In this document: positions 53,685-64,000 of the stretch, piece by piece
Position numbering within the stretch: position 1 is the first letter of the stretch
Layout of the letters: the number at the start of each line of letters is the position of its first letter
Assembly: GCA_905221605.1 (NCBI GenBank)
Contig: CAJNDS010002287.1
Location: 434,001-498,000, forward strand
Source: Symbiodinium natans
Lineage: Eukaryota > Sar > Dinophyceae > Suessiales > Symbiodiniaceae
Length of the DNA stretch: 64,000 bases
Reading direction: 5' to 3'
Program-made: the position numbers and the translations under genes
Notes under the pieces: model-generated
The model's database searches: none
What the model was told of the DNA's origin: nothing
What the model saw: the letters and a program-made list of their open reading frames with translations, nothing else

Positions 53685-55170
53685 AACAACTACGCATTTT
53701 TAAGTGTGCTTATGCTAATTGTGCTTTTCAGAAATAGTATACAAGTGGTCTTTCTAGTGCTTCAGAGCTATTTGTTTCGTTATTATGTAAGTAGAGCCGC
53801 TAGTGTTTAGTGCATCTTTTGGTTGTACTCAAGTGTAGTAGACCTTATTCAGCCATTACTTGGTGCTCTGGTAGCTCAATTCGCATGGATAATATTAATT
53901 ATCTAGAAGCATGTCTTGAGAAAAAGCATTTATTGCTTAGAATTGTTTGCTTAAAAAGTGACTCCTACTCGTCCAGGAATACCCCAAAACCCGATAATCC
54001 AAACTTTACCAGAGATTCTCCTGAAAAGCTTGCGCTTTTGGATGATTTTATGTATTTGTGAATTTGCTTGTGCATGGCCTTCACTAAGTACTTTTCTAGG
54101 ATTCTTGTGCATCTTTTAAGCCTGATTGTGTAAGTTGCGTTTTTCAAGCATAGTATATATGTGGTCTGTATTGAATACTTCAGACATCTTTGTTTCATCG
54201 TTATGTAAGTAGAACCGCTTCTATTTCCATTATTGTGCATTTTTAAGCTTGCTCATGCAAATTGTGCTTTTCAGACATAGTATATAAGTGGTCTTTAGTG
54301 AATACTTCAGCAATCTTTGTCTCATTGTTATGCAGGAAGAACCATTTCCATTTCCGCAAGTGTTTATTTCGTATTTGGTTGAATATGGTCCTTTAAATAG
54401 TATTCACTTGAGTCAAATTGGGTTATTTGCTTAAGAATTCATCTAGTAGTTAAATTCGCATAGAATGAATACTTCAAAAAAATTGTTTCATGAATATGTA
54501 AACATAAGGTGTTTCATTTGACTTTGCAGATAGTACTTCAATAGAACTTTGCCTGGTATAAACACAACTGTTTCAATGCATTAGTTGCTCAACAAAGCAC
54601 TATTTGCCCTTTAAACCACACTTTGCCATATTTTGGTTGAATATGGTGCTTCTTTCGTATTTTGGTTGAGTATGGTCTTTTAAATGGTATTCACTTGAGT
54701 TAAACTGGGCTATTTGCTTAATAATTACTCTAGTAGCTAAATTCGCATAAAATGATTATTTCAAAAATAAAAAACGATTCATGAATATGTAAACATAAGG
54801 TATTTCAGTGGACTTTTCAGAGAGCATACTTTGCCTAGTACAAACACAATTGTATAAATACAGTATTTGCACTTTAAACGCACACTTTGCCGTTTTTGGT
54901 TGAGAATGGTGTTTATTTCGTATCTTGGTTGAATGTGCTCCTTTAAATAGTATTCACTTGAGTCAAATTGGGCTCTTTGCTTAATAATTACTCTAGTAGC
55001 TAAATTCGCATAGAACCAAGAAAAATGTTTCACTATTTGATTAATACTTTGCCTCGTACAAACACAATTGTATAAAGAAATTAGTTGCTCAACAAAACAT
55101 TAAGTGCCCTTGAAACGCACAATTTGTATAGAAAAACACTGATCTAAACATCAAAAAACAGCATTGTCCG
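53685..55170 (+). repeat. AT-rich block of nested tandem repeats
   Basis: Roughly 35% GC against about 50-55% around it. A 125-130 bp unit (GTGCATTTTTAAGC ... GTGCTTTTCAGACATAGTATA ... TTATGTAAGTAGAACCG) occurs at about 53690, 54105 and 54235. A 265-290 bp unit (TTGGTTGAATATGGTCC ... TATTCACTTGAGTCAAATTG ... TAAATTCGCATA) occurs at 54375, 54655 and 54920. No long frame. Origin unknown. Confidence 0.8.
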
Positions 55171-55331
55171 CTTCAGATTCAAAATGTAGATTCTTCCAAT
55201 GCTGGCTTATCGGGGTCTGTGAGGTGGGTGTCCCAGTAACTGTCCTTCATTACCCGGTGATTAACTACGCGACTTTTGGGCCTTTTTTGTTGTTTTTTGT
55301 TAAAAAGGCCTAAAAAGGCCTAAAAAGGGTA

Positions 55332-55400
55332 GGGGGGGGGGGGGGGGGTAGCATATATATGTATATATTTATATATGTATATATTGTATATAAGGGAGCT
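55332..55400 (+). repeat. G17 run and TATATG microsatellite
   Basis: G17 at 55332-55348, then TATATATGTATATA repeats. Confidence 0.95.
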
Positions 55401-55484
55401 GCTGGATGTCCGTGCTGGACGACCGCCTCGGGCTCCCTGCAACGACGCTGGAGAGCCAGCTCCAGGAGTCGAGAGCTTGCGGAG

Positions 55485-55765
55485 GGCTTTGAGAGGCTCC
55501 TAGGGGTTTAGGAAGCTTAGGGGTTTTGGGGTTTTAAGAGGCTTAGGGGTTTAGGAAGCTTAGGGGTTTTGGGGTGTTAAGAGGCTCCTAGGGGGTTTAG
55601 GACGCTTAGGGGTTTTGGGGTGTTAAGAGGCTCCTAGGGGTTTAGGATGCTTAGGGGTTTAGGGGCCTAGGGAGTTTAGGGGTTTTAGAGGCTCCTAGGG
55701 GGTCTAGGAAGCATAGGGGGGGGGGGGGGGGTTTATGGGTTTTAGAGGCTTAGGGGTTTAGAGGT
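55485..55765 (+). repeat. Tandem repeat of GAGGCTCCTAGGGGTTTAGG units
   Basis: Five to six copies of a 45-55 bp unit (GAGGCTCCTAGGGGTTTAGG, then AAGCTTAGGGGTTTTGGGG). The unit contains telomere-like GGGGTTTAGG. A G16 run interrupts it (55716-55731). Confidence 0.85.
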
Positions 55766-55867
55766 GTAGGTTTAGGAGTTTGGGGGTTTGAGGGTTTAGG
55801 GGGTGGGTTGGGGGGGAGATTCGAAGGATGCGCGGCCTGACAAACCCTGAACCAAACTCTGCGGCAG

Positions 55868-55913
55868 GAAGTGGGCAGCGGGTGCGCCCAGCAGTTGGCC
55901 CTCTCAGCATAAG
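55868..55913 (+). CDS. Candidate small exon before an ITR
   Basis: A CTGCGGCAG|G acceptor, preceded by CCCTGAACCAAAC; KWAAGAPSSWPSQHK; ends AAG|GGTTTAGGG. Short, so weak. Confidence 0.3.
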
Positions 55914-55950
55914 GGTTTAGGGTTTAGGGTTTAAGGTTTAGGGTTTAGGG
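55914..55950 (+). repeat. ITR, TTTAGGG on + strand
   Basis: Five units, including TTTAAGG. Confidence 0.95.
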
Positions 55951-58950
55951 ATGTTAGAAACGCTCGATAGATGATACCGATCTCGAAGACTGTAAAGCGC
56001 ACCGTCATTCCCGGCATCTTGATAGGGGAATCGCACGCTGCGCATATGCTCCTGCCATGTCGCAGAAATCTGTAGTGATTGGGTTGCCGGGGCTTGTGCG
56101 GAATGGGAATGGTTTTGCTCAACTTGCGACTCTGCGTGCCTGGAGGTACACTTTCCGCACCGAAGACAACGTCCGCAGTGCCTCGCTCAGAGGAACATGG
56201 GAAGACACGTGAAGACAGCAGTGGGCACTCTGGGATCAGTTTTTAGTACAGTATTTTAGGTATCCACGAGCTCATCTGAAGCGACTGAAGCGACCGTCCT
56301 GCACACCCGAGATTCCGGGATATTTTGTTCGCGAAGACCATGTCATGCTCAGAGGCTTCTGTTTTCAAAGGATGGTTCTGATGCCCAGATTCCTTTAGCC
56401 TTTAAGGCTCGCTCGCAAGAGAGTCCCTTTGATTCGTCATGCGAGAGCTTTCCAGGAGTTTGGATTCCCAGAGTTTGGACCGTGGGCCTAGAGACGTCTT
56501 CTGAGGTCCCGGCTACCCTGGCCTGAACACCATGTATTGCGTGCACCAGGCGGGGCGTGAAAAAAGGGGGGGGGGGGGGGGTCCCGGTTGTCGTTACATC
56601 AACTTGCGATGAGGGGCCAACAGGGGTATCGACCTAGCCTTGAAACTCTCACCAAAAGCTTGCAAATCCCTCTCACTCTCTCAGAGCCCCAGCCCAAAGC
56701 CTGCAACACTTTGGGGGGCGTCGCATGAGTTGGCTTCCCTTAAACAGGTCACCTTCCGTGTGGTCAGCCCAGACCACGGCCAGGTCTCGGCCCGCAATTT
56801 GGTGTCGGCTCGTTGTTCTGGGTTTGGGTTTTTGTTTTGGGGAAGTGCTCTCAGAGTGAGCTGGCGCCCAAGTCAAGTTCGCAGAGTTGTGCTGTCGGCT
56901 TGCGAAGACTGCCTCCTCGTAGCCCAGTCCACCATCAATCCGTCTCGAGCGATGACCGAGTGACGCCACATGTGTGGCTTCATGCGCAAGGCACTGCGAG
57001 CACCAAATGCAGAAACTGCGCCAGGTGGCATGTATCGGCTTGCCTTCTGGCCAGGACAGCCCCTAAATGGGGATAGTACCAAGGACACTCCAATTGGAGG
57101 CCCCAGAAAGCTTGGGAGGGCGACAGCCCAAGCTTTGTCATGCAATGTATCGCCTATCGGAATCCTTGCTTGCCGTGACCATCTTAGCGTGAACACCCTG
57201 TGAGCACCTTGCAGCACCCTGTGAACACCCTGTGAACACCCTGTGAGCACGCTGTGAACGCCCTTTACCAGAGAATCATCAGAGGACTTTGCCACGGCTG
57301 ATAGCCACTTCGACTTGGAGAGGCCGGGGTTGGGGGCGCGAAACAGATGTCATCAACCTCTTTTGCGTGAAGCTGTGAAGAAGGCATGGCCAAAAACCTG
57401 CAGAACCGAGGCCCTTATGCTGTCTTGTACGGGCCTGCCTGGGGGAAATCAAGCCAAAGATGTGAGCTGTCGGACCTGGTTTTAAGTTCATACTTTATGT
57501 TTTTTTTATATCATTCAATGCAATTAATGTGTCTCAATCATTTTCAAAGCTATATATGCGTTCAAAAGTTCTTTGTATATGTTTGTGTTATCTTCATCAT
57601 TCATCAACCCAAAGTGGTTTACTTTGAAGTTTGAAACAACCTTCCATTGGTGTTTTTCTTGAAATGGTTTGATTTTTCCCGCTCTGCGAGAGGTGTTACT
57701 CATGTCCCATCCCCCCACACAGGGCCAGGCCCAAGAATGTATGTGTGGGGGGGGTGGGGGGTGGGGGATACGGCATTTGGAAGTATACAGGAGCCGGACT
57801 GTGGAAATTGTATTTGCAGGGGGGGCTGATATGCGTTTATGTACACAGTCCAAGCCCCACAGCTGCAACGATCACTGCGAAATCTGATCTGGTGAAGATG
57901 ATGAAGTCGCTGTACCCCACCTCCACATGTACAGGTGCTTGAGGTCTAGCAACTTCGGTTTGGGATGCGAAGCACAGGAATCTAGATGTAAAGCCCACCC
58001 ACACCTAACTTGCAGACAAGCGAATTCAGGATCCTAAGTTAAGGAATCCATGACTCTGCACACGGCTGTGCAAAGGTTTCACTGCAACGATGACATCCCC
58101 ATAGGCCCGCGTCCATCAGGGCATGTGGGCCACGGGCTTTGCCGGGCATTTCTGCTTGGCCGGTGTTTGAGCTTCAACGGCCCATGTGAACCCGATGTGA
58201 CAACCACTCGCTGTCGAGTTTGTGGCTCATCCTAGAACAGTCTCCGTAGATCCCAAAGTCTTTCATGGCTTGGCACGGGGGGTTCAGGGAGGGGATGTAG
58301 GGGAAGCACTCTAGGGGCAGTGGGTCTCAAGCGTCTTGCCTTTGGTTCACTTGGGCCTTACCGGGCTCCCGAGAGGTAGCTCAGAGCATCCCAATTGTGG
58401 CGCACAGGATCTCAGATGAACGTTTGGTCCTGGACGCCCGTGAAAGACTTCGACAAGGCACTGCTCTCTGAAGGAGGGCTCTGCAGTCTCAGAGGGATGT
58501 CTGAGATGGGGGAGGGCTGATAAGGAGCTTTGAGGACCTCTAGGTTCCGAGATCAACCCTACCAGCTTGGCAAGCACGGAGGCTTCTCTCACGCTTGGCC
58601 GGCTTGCCGGATTGTAAGGTGACTTCTGCCAGGGGGCAGGACCTTTGAGGGGTTGAAGGCTTCTGCGAAAGGGGACTCCGCAGAAGCTTTGCCAGGCTTA
58701 GGAAACGGGCTTGAGAATCATGGGGCTTCTACTTGCAGCCCCTCATCTGGGCACCACATTGAGGGTGGCCCAGCAAAAAGAACACGAATCTGGTTCCTCC
58801 AGCCCTCAGGTCTGGACACTGCCAGCAGCCCCCAAGTCTAAAGAAAGGCTTCTCCGATGCCCTCTCACATAGACTGAGGCACAGATCTGTGGCCAAAGGT
58901 GCTGGCAAAAAATGGCCCACACATTGCTGGAGCCTCAAGAGTCCCCAAAG
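55951..58950. other. No confirmed gene
   Basis: A G17 run lies at about 56566-56582, GTGAACACCCT repeats at 57190-57265, and an AT-rich stretch at 57485-57640. Frames of 60-140 codons on both strands, none recognisable. Confidence 0.4.
57190..57265 (+). repeat. 11-bp repeat CACCCTGTGAA
   Basis: Five to six CACCCTGTGAR copies, some with CACCTTGCAG variants. Confidence 0.85.
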
Positions 58951-58955
58951 ATATT

Positions 58956-59073
58956 TGGGGGGTTTACAAAAATACAGGGGGGCCCCCAATATTGGCCCCC
59001 AAATTAGTAGGATTCCCTTATAATCAGGACCCCAAGGAGGTACCCCCCCCCCCCTAATTTCGGAAACTCCCTC
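58956..59073 (-). mobile_element. MITE family 2, copy C
   Basis: Ends TGGGGGGTTTACAAA and TTTCGGAAACTCCCTC; flanked by ATATT (58951-58955 and 59074-59078). Carries GGACCCCAAGGAGGTACC and a C13 run, reverse complement of copy B's internal order. Confidence 0.85.
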
Positions 59074-59159
59074 ATATTGCCCTAGCAGTGCTACTTGGAC
59101 GCAGCCAGGCGACCGCCGATCCAAGGCCCGGATGTTTTCGGAGATTTTTGGAGCGATTA

Positions 59160-59213
59160 CCCTAAAGCCTTAAACCCTAAACCCTACACCCTAAACCCTA
59201 AACCCTAAACCAG
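59160..59213 (-). repeat. ITR, CCCTAAA on + strand
   Basis: Seven units, including CCCTAAAG and CCCTACA; ends five bases before the AG at 59218-59219. Confidence 0.95.
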
Positions 59214-59219
59214 ATTCAG

Positions 59220-59386
59220 GGTTCCACGGTCTCTGGAGTTTCGAGGGCGGTACCCCTCCTTTTTCCGCAAGCGTTTCCACAAGCGTTTCCGCAGCTGAGC
59301 TGGAGGCGCTTGGTGACTTAGTGGTTCGAGCAGACACCCGAACGCTTTTGTCCCGACTCCTATCATCCTTGGAGCTGATTTCTTGA
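59220..59386 (+). CDS. Candidate exon, unknown product
   Basis: After GATTCAG|G the frame reads FHGLWSFEGGTPPFSASVST, then AAELEALGDLVVRADTRTLL and SRLLSSLELIS before TGA at 59384-59386. The helical, Leu-rich second half would suit an armadillo/HEAT protein such as the one 650 bp downstream. A minus-strand frame is also open, so the strand is inferred. Confidence 0.45.
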
Positions 59387-60051
59387 GGGTCGGTGGCCGT
59401 GACCTGAGTCTCCCACTGCCGTGTGTAGAGACTTCGGTGGCGATTGTTTTCAGGAGGCCTTGTTGAGGGCCTGGGTTCGTAAGCTTGCAAAGGATACCGT
59501 CGCAGCAGGGGAAGCCAGACTGGGTTTGCTGTCCCGTTCTAGTACCTATGCCGATTACTACCTCTAGCCATCGCTAGGCATGGGAAGGCCACTTTTCGGG
59601 CCACTTTTCGGCCTGATGCAAGTTGTGTAGCTTACAGCAAGCTTACCCTGAGAACCGACTAGAACGGGCGGGAGCGGCGGCTGCATCCCCAAAAAAAATG
59701 CTTTGCCAGTCTTGCCGGCGGCGCTTCTGCAGAAGGCCTGGGGCTTGGCAGCTCGGGGGGTAAAAGGTTTGCGCAGGGGCTTGGGTGGACTTTAATGCCC
59801 TCTGCGGGCAGTCACTGCGCTTCAGGCACGTGGGATCCATAAATTAGCCGCGGTAGTCAAAGAGCACTATCCCTCGGAGCTAACACCCTGACCAGCTAGT
59901 GGTTTCTGCCTGGAAGAGGTGGTGCAACCATGTTTCTGCGAGCCACCGGTTTGCACGTGAACTCTGACCCAAACAAGCACCTGAGTTCATAAATTGCACG
60001 GCTCCATGGACAACAATGCCTGACTAGTCGTAGCTCTTCGGTCTTCACAAG

Positions 60052-60519
60052 CCTTTATGGAAGCAGCATACACGCAGAAGCCCTTGCCAACTTCGCCGCT
60101 TTGACCCCCGCAGGCGAGAACGCGATGGTTCAGCGGTTGGTGCCGTCCTTACTGACCTGCTGCTACTTCGTTCCGGTGCTTGTTAGAGCCGGTGGGCTGA
60201 ACATATTTCAGAGCCTTGGTCTAAGGGGTTTAGGGTTTGGGTACCAGCGGCGCCACGTCAACATTAAGATTAAATCGTCTGTGTAGGAGGAAAGTGCATC
60301 TTCAAGCCCCAGCCCCCCTTGCAGGAGTTCGATTTTCGGGTTGGAGGGGGGGCTTATGTTCCGAAACTCTGCATGAAATGAGGATCACCAGCCAGATGCA
60401 ACTCTAAAGCCGAAGTCCACCAAAGAACCGAGGAGACCGAGCTGGCCATGCTAAAGCGTGTGCCCATCGCCGCGTCTATCTCGAGAGCCGCCTCCATCAA
60501 GGAAGCGGTCGGGGGCTAA
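60052..60519 (+). CDS. 3' end of an armadillo-repeat-like gene, two exons
   Basis: Exon 1 (60052-60225) encodes AEALANFAALTPAGENAMVQ, then RLVPSLLTCCYFVPVLVRAG and GLNIFQSLGL. ALANFAA...ENAMVQRLVPSLL fits one armadillo repeat. It ends CTAAG|GGGTTTAGGG. Exon 2 (60396-60519), after AGCCAG, encodes CNSKAEVHQRTEETELAMLK, then RVPIAASISRAASIKEAVGG and stops at TAA 60517-60519. The junction is in phase (AG + A). The exon 1 start is uncertain because the frame is open further upstream. Binding partner and role unknown. Confidence 0.6.
60226..60395 (+). other. Intron starting with telomeric repeat
   Basis: 170 nt. Begins GGGGTTTAGGGTTTGGG and ends ACCAGCCAG. Supports the link between TTTAGGG tracts and 5' splice sites. 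Confidence 0.55.
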
Positions 60520-62442
60520 GTCGGCCTAGCTATGAAAAGTTTCTGGCAATTGGTCTTGTCCGGCTGCATTGGGGAGAGTTGCTCTTTCCAGACGGGTCCT
60601 GTCGCGAGTTCTTTGTTTGAAGGTTCAAGTCTGCGTCCCATTTTTGTGCGGTGCTTCACTATAGGCCAGCTTTCTGGTTTTCGGCAAGAGTGCGCGAGAG
60701 AAATGATCAGGCCCTACTCAGCTGAGCAGGCATGTTGCGTTGATCCATGGAAGTCCCCTGCTTCGAGGTAGCTCCTGATGGCAAGCATCCGAACACCACG
60801 ACGCCTGGGGCTGAGGGACTGAGGGACTGAGGGGGAAGCGATCCCATTGCATGTCAGCTGCCGTCCTTCGTTTAGAGCAGTTCACCCACCATACTCGTTG
60901 GCGAGCGCGACTCAGCGAGTCCACTCCAGCGTATGCGAAGCTGCCTGCAATTTGTTGGCTCCTGTACATTCTGGACTCTTTTTGTCGGATTGCTCATCTC
61001 GCTCCTCACACCTACATATTCTACTTGAATGCCACGTGTGCGGCAGCGTTGCTCAAGAAGGCACACTACGGGCTAAGCTTGAAACTTGAAACCTGAATCC
61101 TGCCGAGGGCGACAAATTTGCGCACTTCTTGCTTGCGCGAATGCTCTTGCATCTTGCAGCCTCCTGATGCGCGCGTGACAGATTGGGCCATGTCCACGCC
61201 CACTAAACCACAAAGTAAGCCTCAACGGCGCCTCTTTGCTTCAAAGTGTTCAGACGCTCGTGATGCCAGCAGCCAAGCAGCCAGGAAGGGAGCCCCAAAC
61301 GCACATCTCCGGCGCATTTTGGCCGGGAAGCGTTGGCGCCTCAGGGAACGCAGAAGAGGAGTACAGATTGGGCTTGCAGAGGTTCAGGGCTTCCAGGACC
61401 CCCTGCTTCTGAAAATTCTGCCACATGTCTTCGTATGTAGTGCTTGCGTACCTGGAAATCGAAACGTCTGCCGTTGCTTGGTGGACACAGACGCCTGACA
61501 TGCGATGCTTTGATGAGATGTACAGCTTCAAGCTTTCAACCCAAAAGCGCTGCCAGAAGCCCCACGAAACACCAGGAAGAGCGCAACAAAATCTGATACT
61601 CACAAGCTGCACAAGATATTGGAGCCTGGGGCAGTGCAAAACCACTTTTCGACAAACGCCTGTGGACACGTCCAGGAACGGATTGGCGCACTGTCAGGCA
61701 CGAGGGGTTCGAGTTGAAGATTTTTGTGATTGGTTCCCTGCACGGGGGGGAGGGCCTTGTGAGCACATCGCCTGTCATGTCTAACATGGCTTCTATACAG
61801 TAGGGCGTGTGAAACAGTCACTTTGGGGTGCTGCGTTGGGATCATGGGCGCTGGTGACCGAACACTGGAAGTTCCAAGTTGAAGTCTGCGGTGTCGTGCC
61901 TGGCTTGCACAACGCCACGACAGGATACAGTAGATCTCATGACTGGCGAAGCTACTGTGCTAAGTAGCTCCAACCCCCCGAAGTGGGACTCTCGGCCATG
62001 TCAAGTTTCGAGAAACTCTGAGACCCAATTCCCCCCTCTGTTCTAACAGCGCCCACACGCACGAACCAGAATGGCTCCGATCGGGCTTTACCAACTGAAA
62101 AGCACCAGAAACCTAAAGATGCCCTAGAACTACCTAATTACTTTTTAAGCGCTGCTTGTCGAGCGCCTCGGGGCCGGGCAGGGGGGGCTTGTTTTGTTTT
62201 TGTGGAACCTCTGTTGGCTGCTCCCCCCCAGACGCCAAGACGGTCGCAGAGCACCGAAACCTGCATCCCTGATGTTCTCAAGCGTGGCAAGGAGATATGA
62301 ACCCAGATCTCCTTAGGCTTAAGGTGGAGGACTTCACCCAAGCTTCGGCGCCGCAACTTCTTGGCCATTCCGCACCCGATGCTTTTTGAGTTCCACATGG
62401 CATCTTGGGGGCTCCTCCATAGTCCCTTGGGGCCTTTCTAGA

Positions 62443-62472
62443 AGGTTTAGGGTTTAGGGTTTAGGGTTTAGA
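62443..62472 (+). repeat. ITR, TTTAGGG on + strand
   Basis: Four units after TCTAGAAG. Confidence 0.95.
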
Positions 62473-62604
62473 GGGTCCCTCATTCAAGTGCTTTGGGGTG
62501 GGCGGATGTCAGATGGGAATTGTTTGATGTCTACGGCGGCCGAGGCGACTTAAAAGCCTATCACCTATCACCCCGTCCGAAACTAGCGGGGAGCCTTGTT
62601 GAAG

Positions 62605-62666
62605 GAAGATGGCCAAGCGCCTCTTGGACAGGGACTACACCTTGGCCCAGTTCAACACGGAGCTGG
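62605..62666 (+). CDS. Candidate exon, unknown product
   Basis: After TGTTGAAG|G: KMAKRLLDRDYTLAQFNTEL, ending CTGG|GTTGGG. Strongly protein-like and vaguely like the start of an SRP54 M domain (KxLxxxFTLxxF), but not enough to call. A second possible exon (AAG|GTGGTGTCG...) lies at 62718-62750. Confidence 0.42.
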
Positions 62667-63497
62667 GTTGGGGTTTTCTTGGGCCTTTCTTGCGAGAGGG
62701 TGTGAGCTCTTTGGGAAGGTGGTGTCGAAGCTGCACATGGGTCCGAGGCAGGTTGTAAGTTTTTCCCAAGGGCTGGGCTCGAGGACGCGCATGGCCTGTT
62801 ATGGGATTTTGCATCCAGAGCTCATGAGCCGAAAGTAACCGAGAAGAGGGTTAGAGACGATTCTTGGGGCGGGCCAGAGAGACTCGCTAAAGGCTGTAGA
62901 TTCCGGCGCGAATCGGTGTGCAAGGACATGACGCCCTCTTCCATCTTTCATTGGAAGAGATACCTAGGGTTCGAAGGAGTTCAGTGCTAGTGTCAGTCTG
63001 AACAGCGAGTTCTGAGAACGTCGACCACCACATCACCACATTCGACGAATGGGCGCAGCTCAGTGTGTTTTGGCCGGTGTGTTGTAGCATCCCAGAAGGT
63101 GAGGAGACTTTAAGGGCGGGGGCTTGTTGGGGCTGTGGGGAACGCTGCGTTTGCAAGTCGGGTCACATGGGAACCCGAAGGCTCCATGCGGCTCGCCGAA
63201 AAGATCCGTAAAACATCGACAAGCGAACTTGAACTTTGTGGACTGTGGTAGTAGCATGATGGTAGTGCGAGACATTTGCAGATGCTGGCGGCTTGGGTTT
63301 CTTGTGGTAGAAGGTAGTAGACGAGACCTCCTGTTGCACAGACTAGATTCTCAAGTCCAAGAGCCGTTTTGAGGGGGGGAATGCTGCCGAACTGCTTCAC
63401 AGGAAGCCGAACCTGTCGGCACCCTTTTCCATCCTCCCCGCATGCTCTGCTCCACGAAAAAAACCATATGAATCCGCCTTCAAGACGTCGCCCGTAT

Positions 63498-63519
63498 AGG
63501 GTTTAGGGTTTAGGGTTTC
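63498..63519 (+). repeat. Short ITR, TTTAGGG on + strand
   Basis: Three units. From 63540 onward the frame WPEAQILCRRWPQHLSKTG after TCCAG|G is open but unsupported by any domain. Confidence 0.9.
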
Positions 63520-64000
63520 TACCAGCTCCTGTAGTCCAGGTTGGCCTGAAGCTCAAATTTTGTGCCGCCGGTGGCCACAACATCTGTCCAAGACGGGAAC
63601 TACTGCCACGAGAGCGGGGGGCGCGCCGCGGAACTTGAGATTAGGACGAAGGACACTTTGTTCAGGCCTTGAAAAATGGATGACACTATGATCGTATTTC
63701 AATACCATTAATATTAGAATAGTACGAAATAATGCATATGGAGACCTTGCGAGGACCTGGCCGCCTTTCCAGAACTGTCTCTGTACCTGCGCGATGGCGC
63801 TAGGCCCTGAGAGGGTCTGGTGTTGAGGACTGGGCCTTTGGGCACTGTAGAATTTAGGGAGGCCTGTTTCACAAGACCCCCAAGAAGATGAGAGGGGAGG
63901 TGAAGGCACCTTTCAGTCTGTGACCGGCGAGTCCGCGCTCCGCCCCTGTCAGCCTCTGAAGGGCCCTGAAGATGGGGTGGAAGCAGAAATATCTTTTTGA

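Noticed and set aside
1-64000. Dinoflagellate spliced-leader gene or relic
   Set aside because: No match to the conserved leader core (TAGCCATTTTGGCTCAAG) was seen by eye on either strand; a computed search would settle it.
1-64000. CRISPR array
   Set aside because: None of the tandem repeats has constant repeats with unique, even spacers; all are satellites or microsatellites.

Overview
The window looks like nuclear DNA of an alveolate alga, most likely a dinoflagellate. Three things point there: dispersed TTTAGGG/CCCTAAA (plant/alveolate-type) telomeric repeats at about 40 internal sites; introns that start with GC (once GA) instead of GT and end AG|G; and very small exons in a sea of microsatellites, G/C homopolymers and short inverted-repeat elements. 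A chromerid or another TTTAGGG-type alga is not excluded. No rRNA, tRNA, CRISPR array, prokaryotic operon or organellar gene was recognised.

No long open frame is a real gene: the longest ones (up to 523 codons) are translations of a 1-kb GT microsatellite. Genes were found as micro-exons bounded by AG|G acceptors and AG|GC donors. The best is a class I 3',5'-cyclic-nucleotide phosphodiesterase on the + strand (27668-32123). Twelve proposed exons carry the YHxxxH, HDxxHPG, YNDxSVLE, TDxSKH, (A)SDI, QGDxE, SPLC and KSQxGF blocks in order, with the metal-binding His/His/Asp/Asp, the proton-donor His and the invariant Gln kept. Two exon sets look like protein kinases: catalytic loop plus DLG at 13.6-14.0 kb (STK16/NAK-like, joined in phase by a GC-AG intron), and GTxGYVAPE plus DVFSAG at 36.9-37.4 kb. 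The 3' end of an armadillo-like gene lies at 60.05-60.52 kb. About twenty further candidate exons of unknown product are listed; most sit against interstitial telomeric repeats (ITRs).

The main observation is that ITRs are not randomly placed. Around exons whose strand is known, G-strand repeats (TTTAGGG) lie just after 5' splice sites and C-strand repeats (CCCTAAA) just before 3' splice sites, so introns are edged by telomeric DNA in inverted orientation. One 130-nt intron (43311-43440) is almost wholly TTTAGGG and TTTAGGGC. Exon-intron junctions also carry short direct repeats (AGG or longer) at both ends, as expected of introner-type insertions.

Layout: 0-2.4 kb ITRs and two candidate exons; 2.4-8.1 kb minisatellites, AT-rich decamer array and dispersed repeats; 9-12.2 kb ITRs, exons and two hairpin MITEs; 12.3-14.4 kb trinucleotide tract and kinase exons; 14.7-16.4 kb ITR array and 75-bp satellite; 17-22 kb mostly unassigned; 22-23.4 kb GT microsatellite; 24-32.6 kb exon-dense PDE locus; 33-46 kb scattered exons and ITRs; 47-53 kb MITEs; 53.2-55.8 kb AT-rich repeats; 56-64 kb armadillo-like gene and scattered exons.
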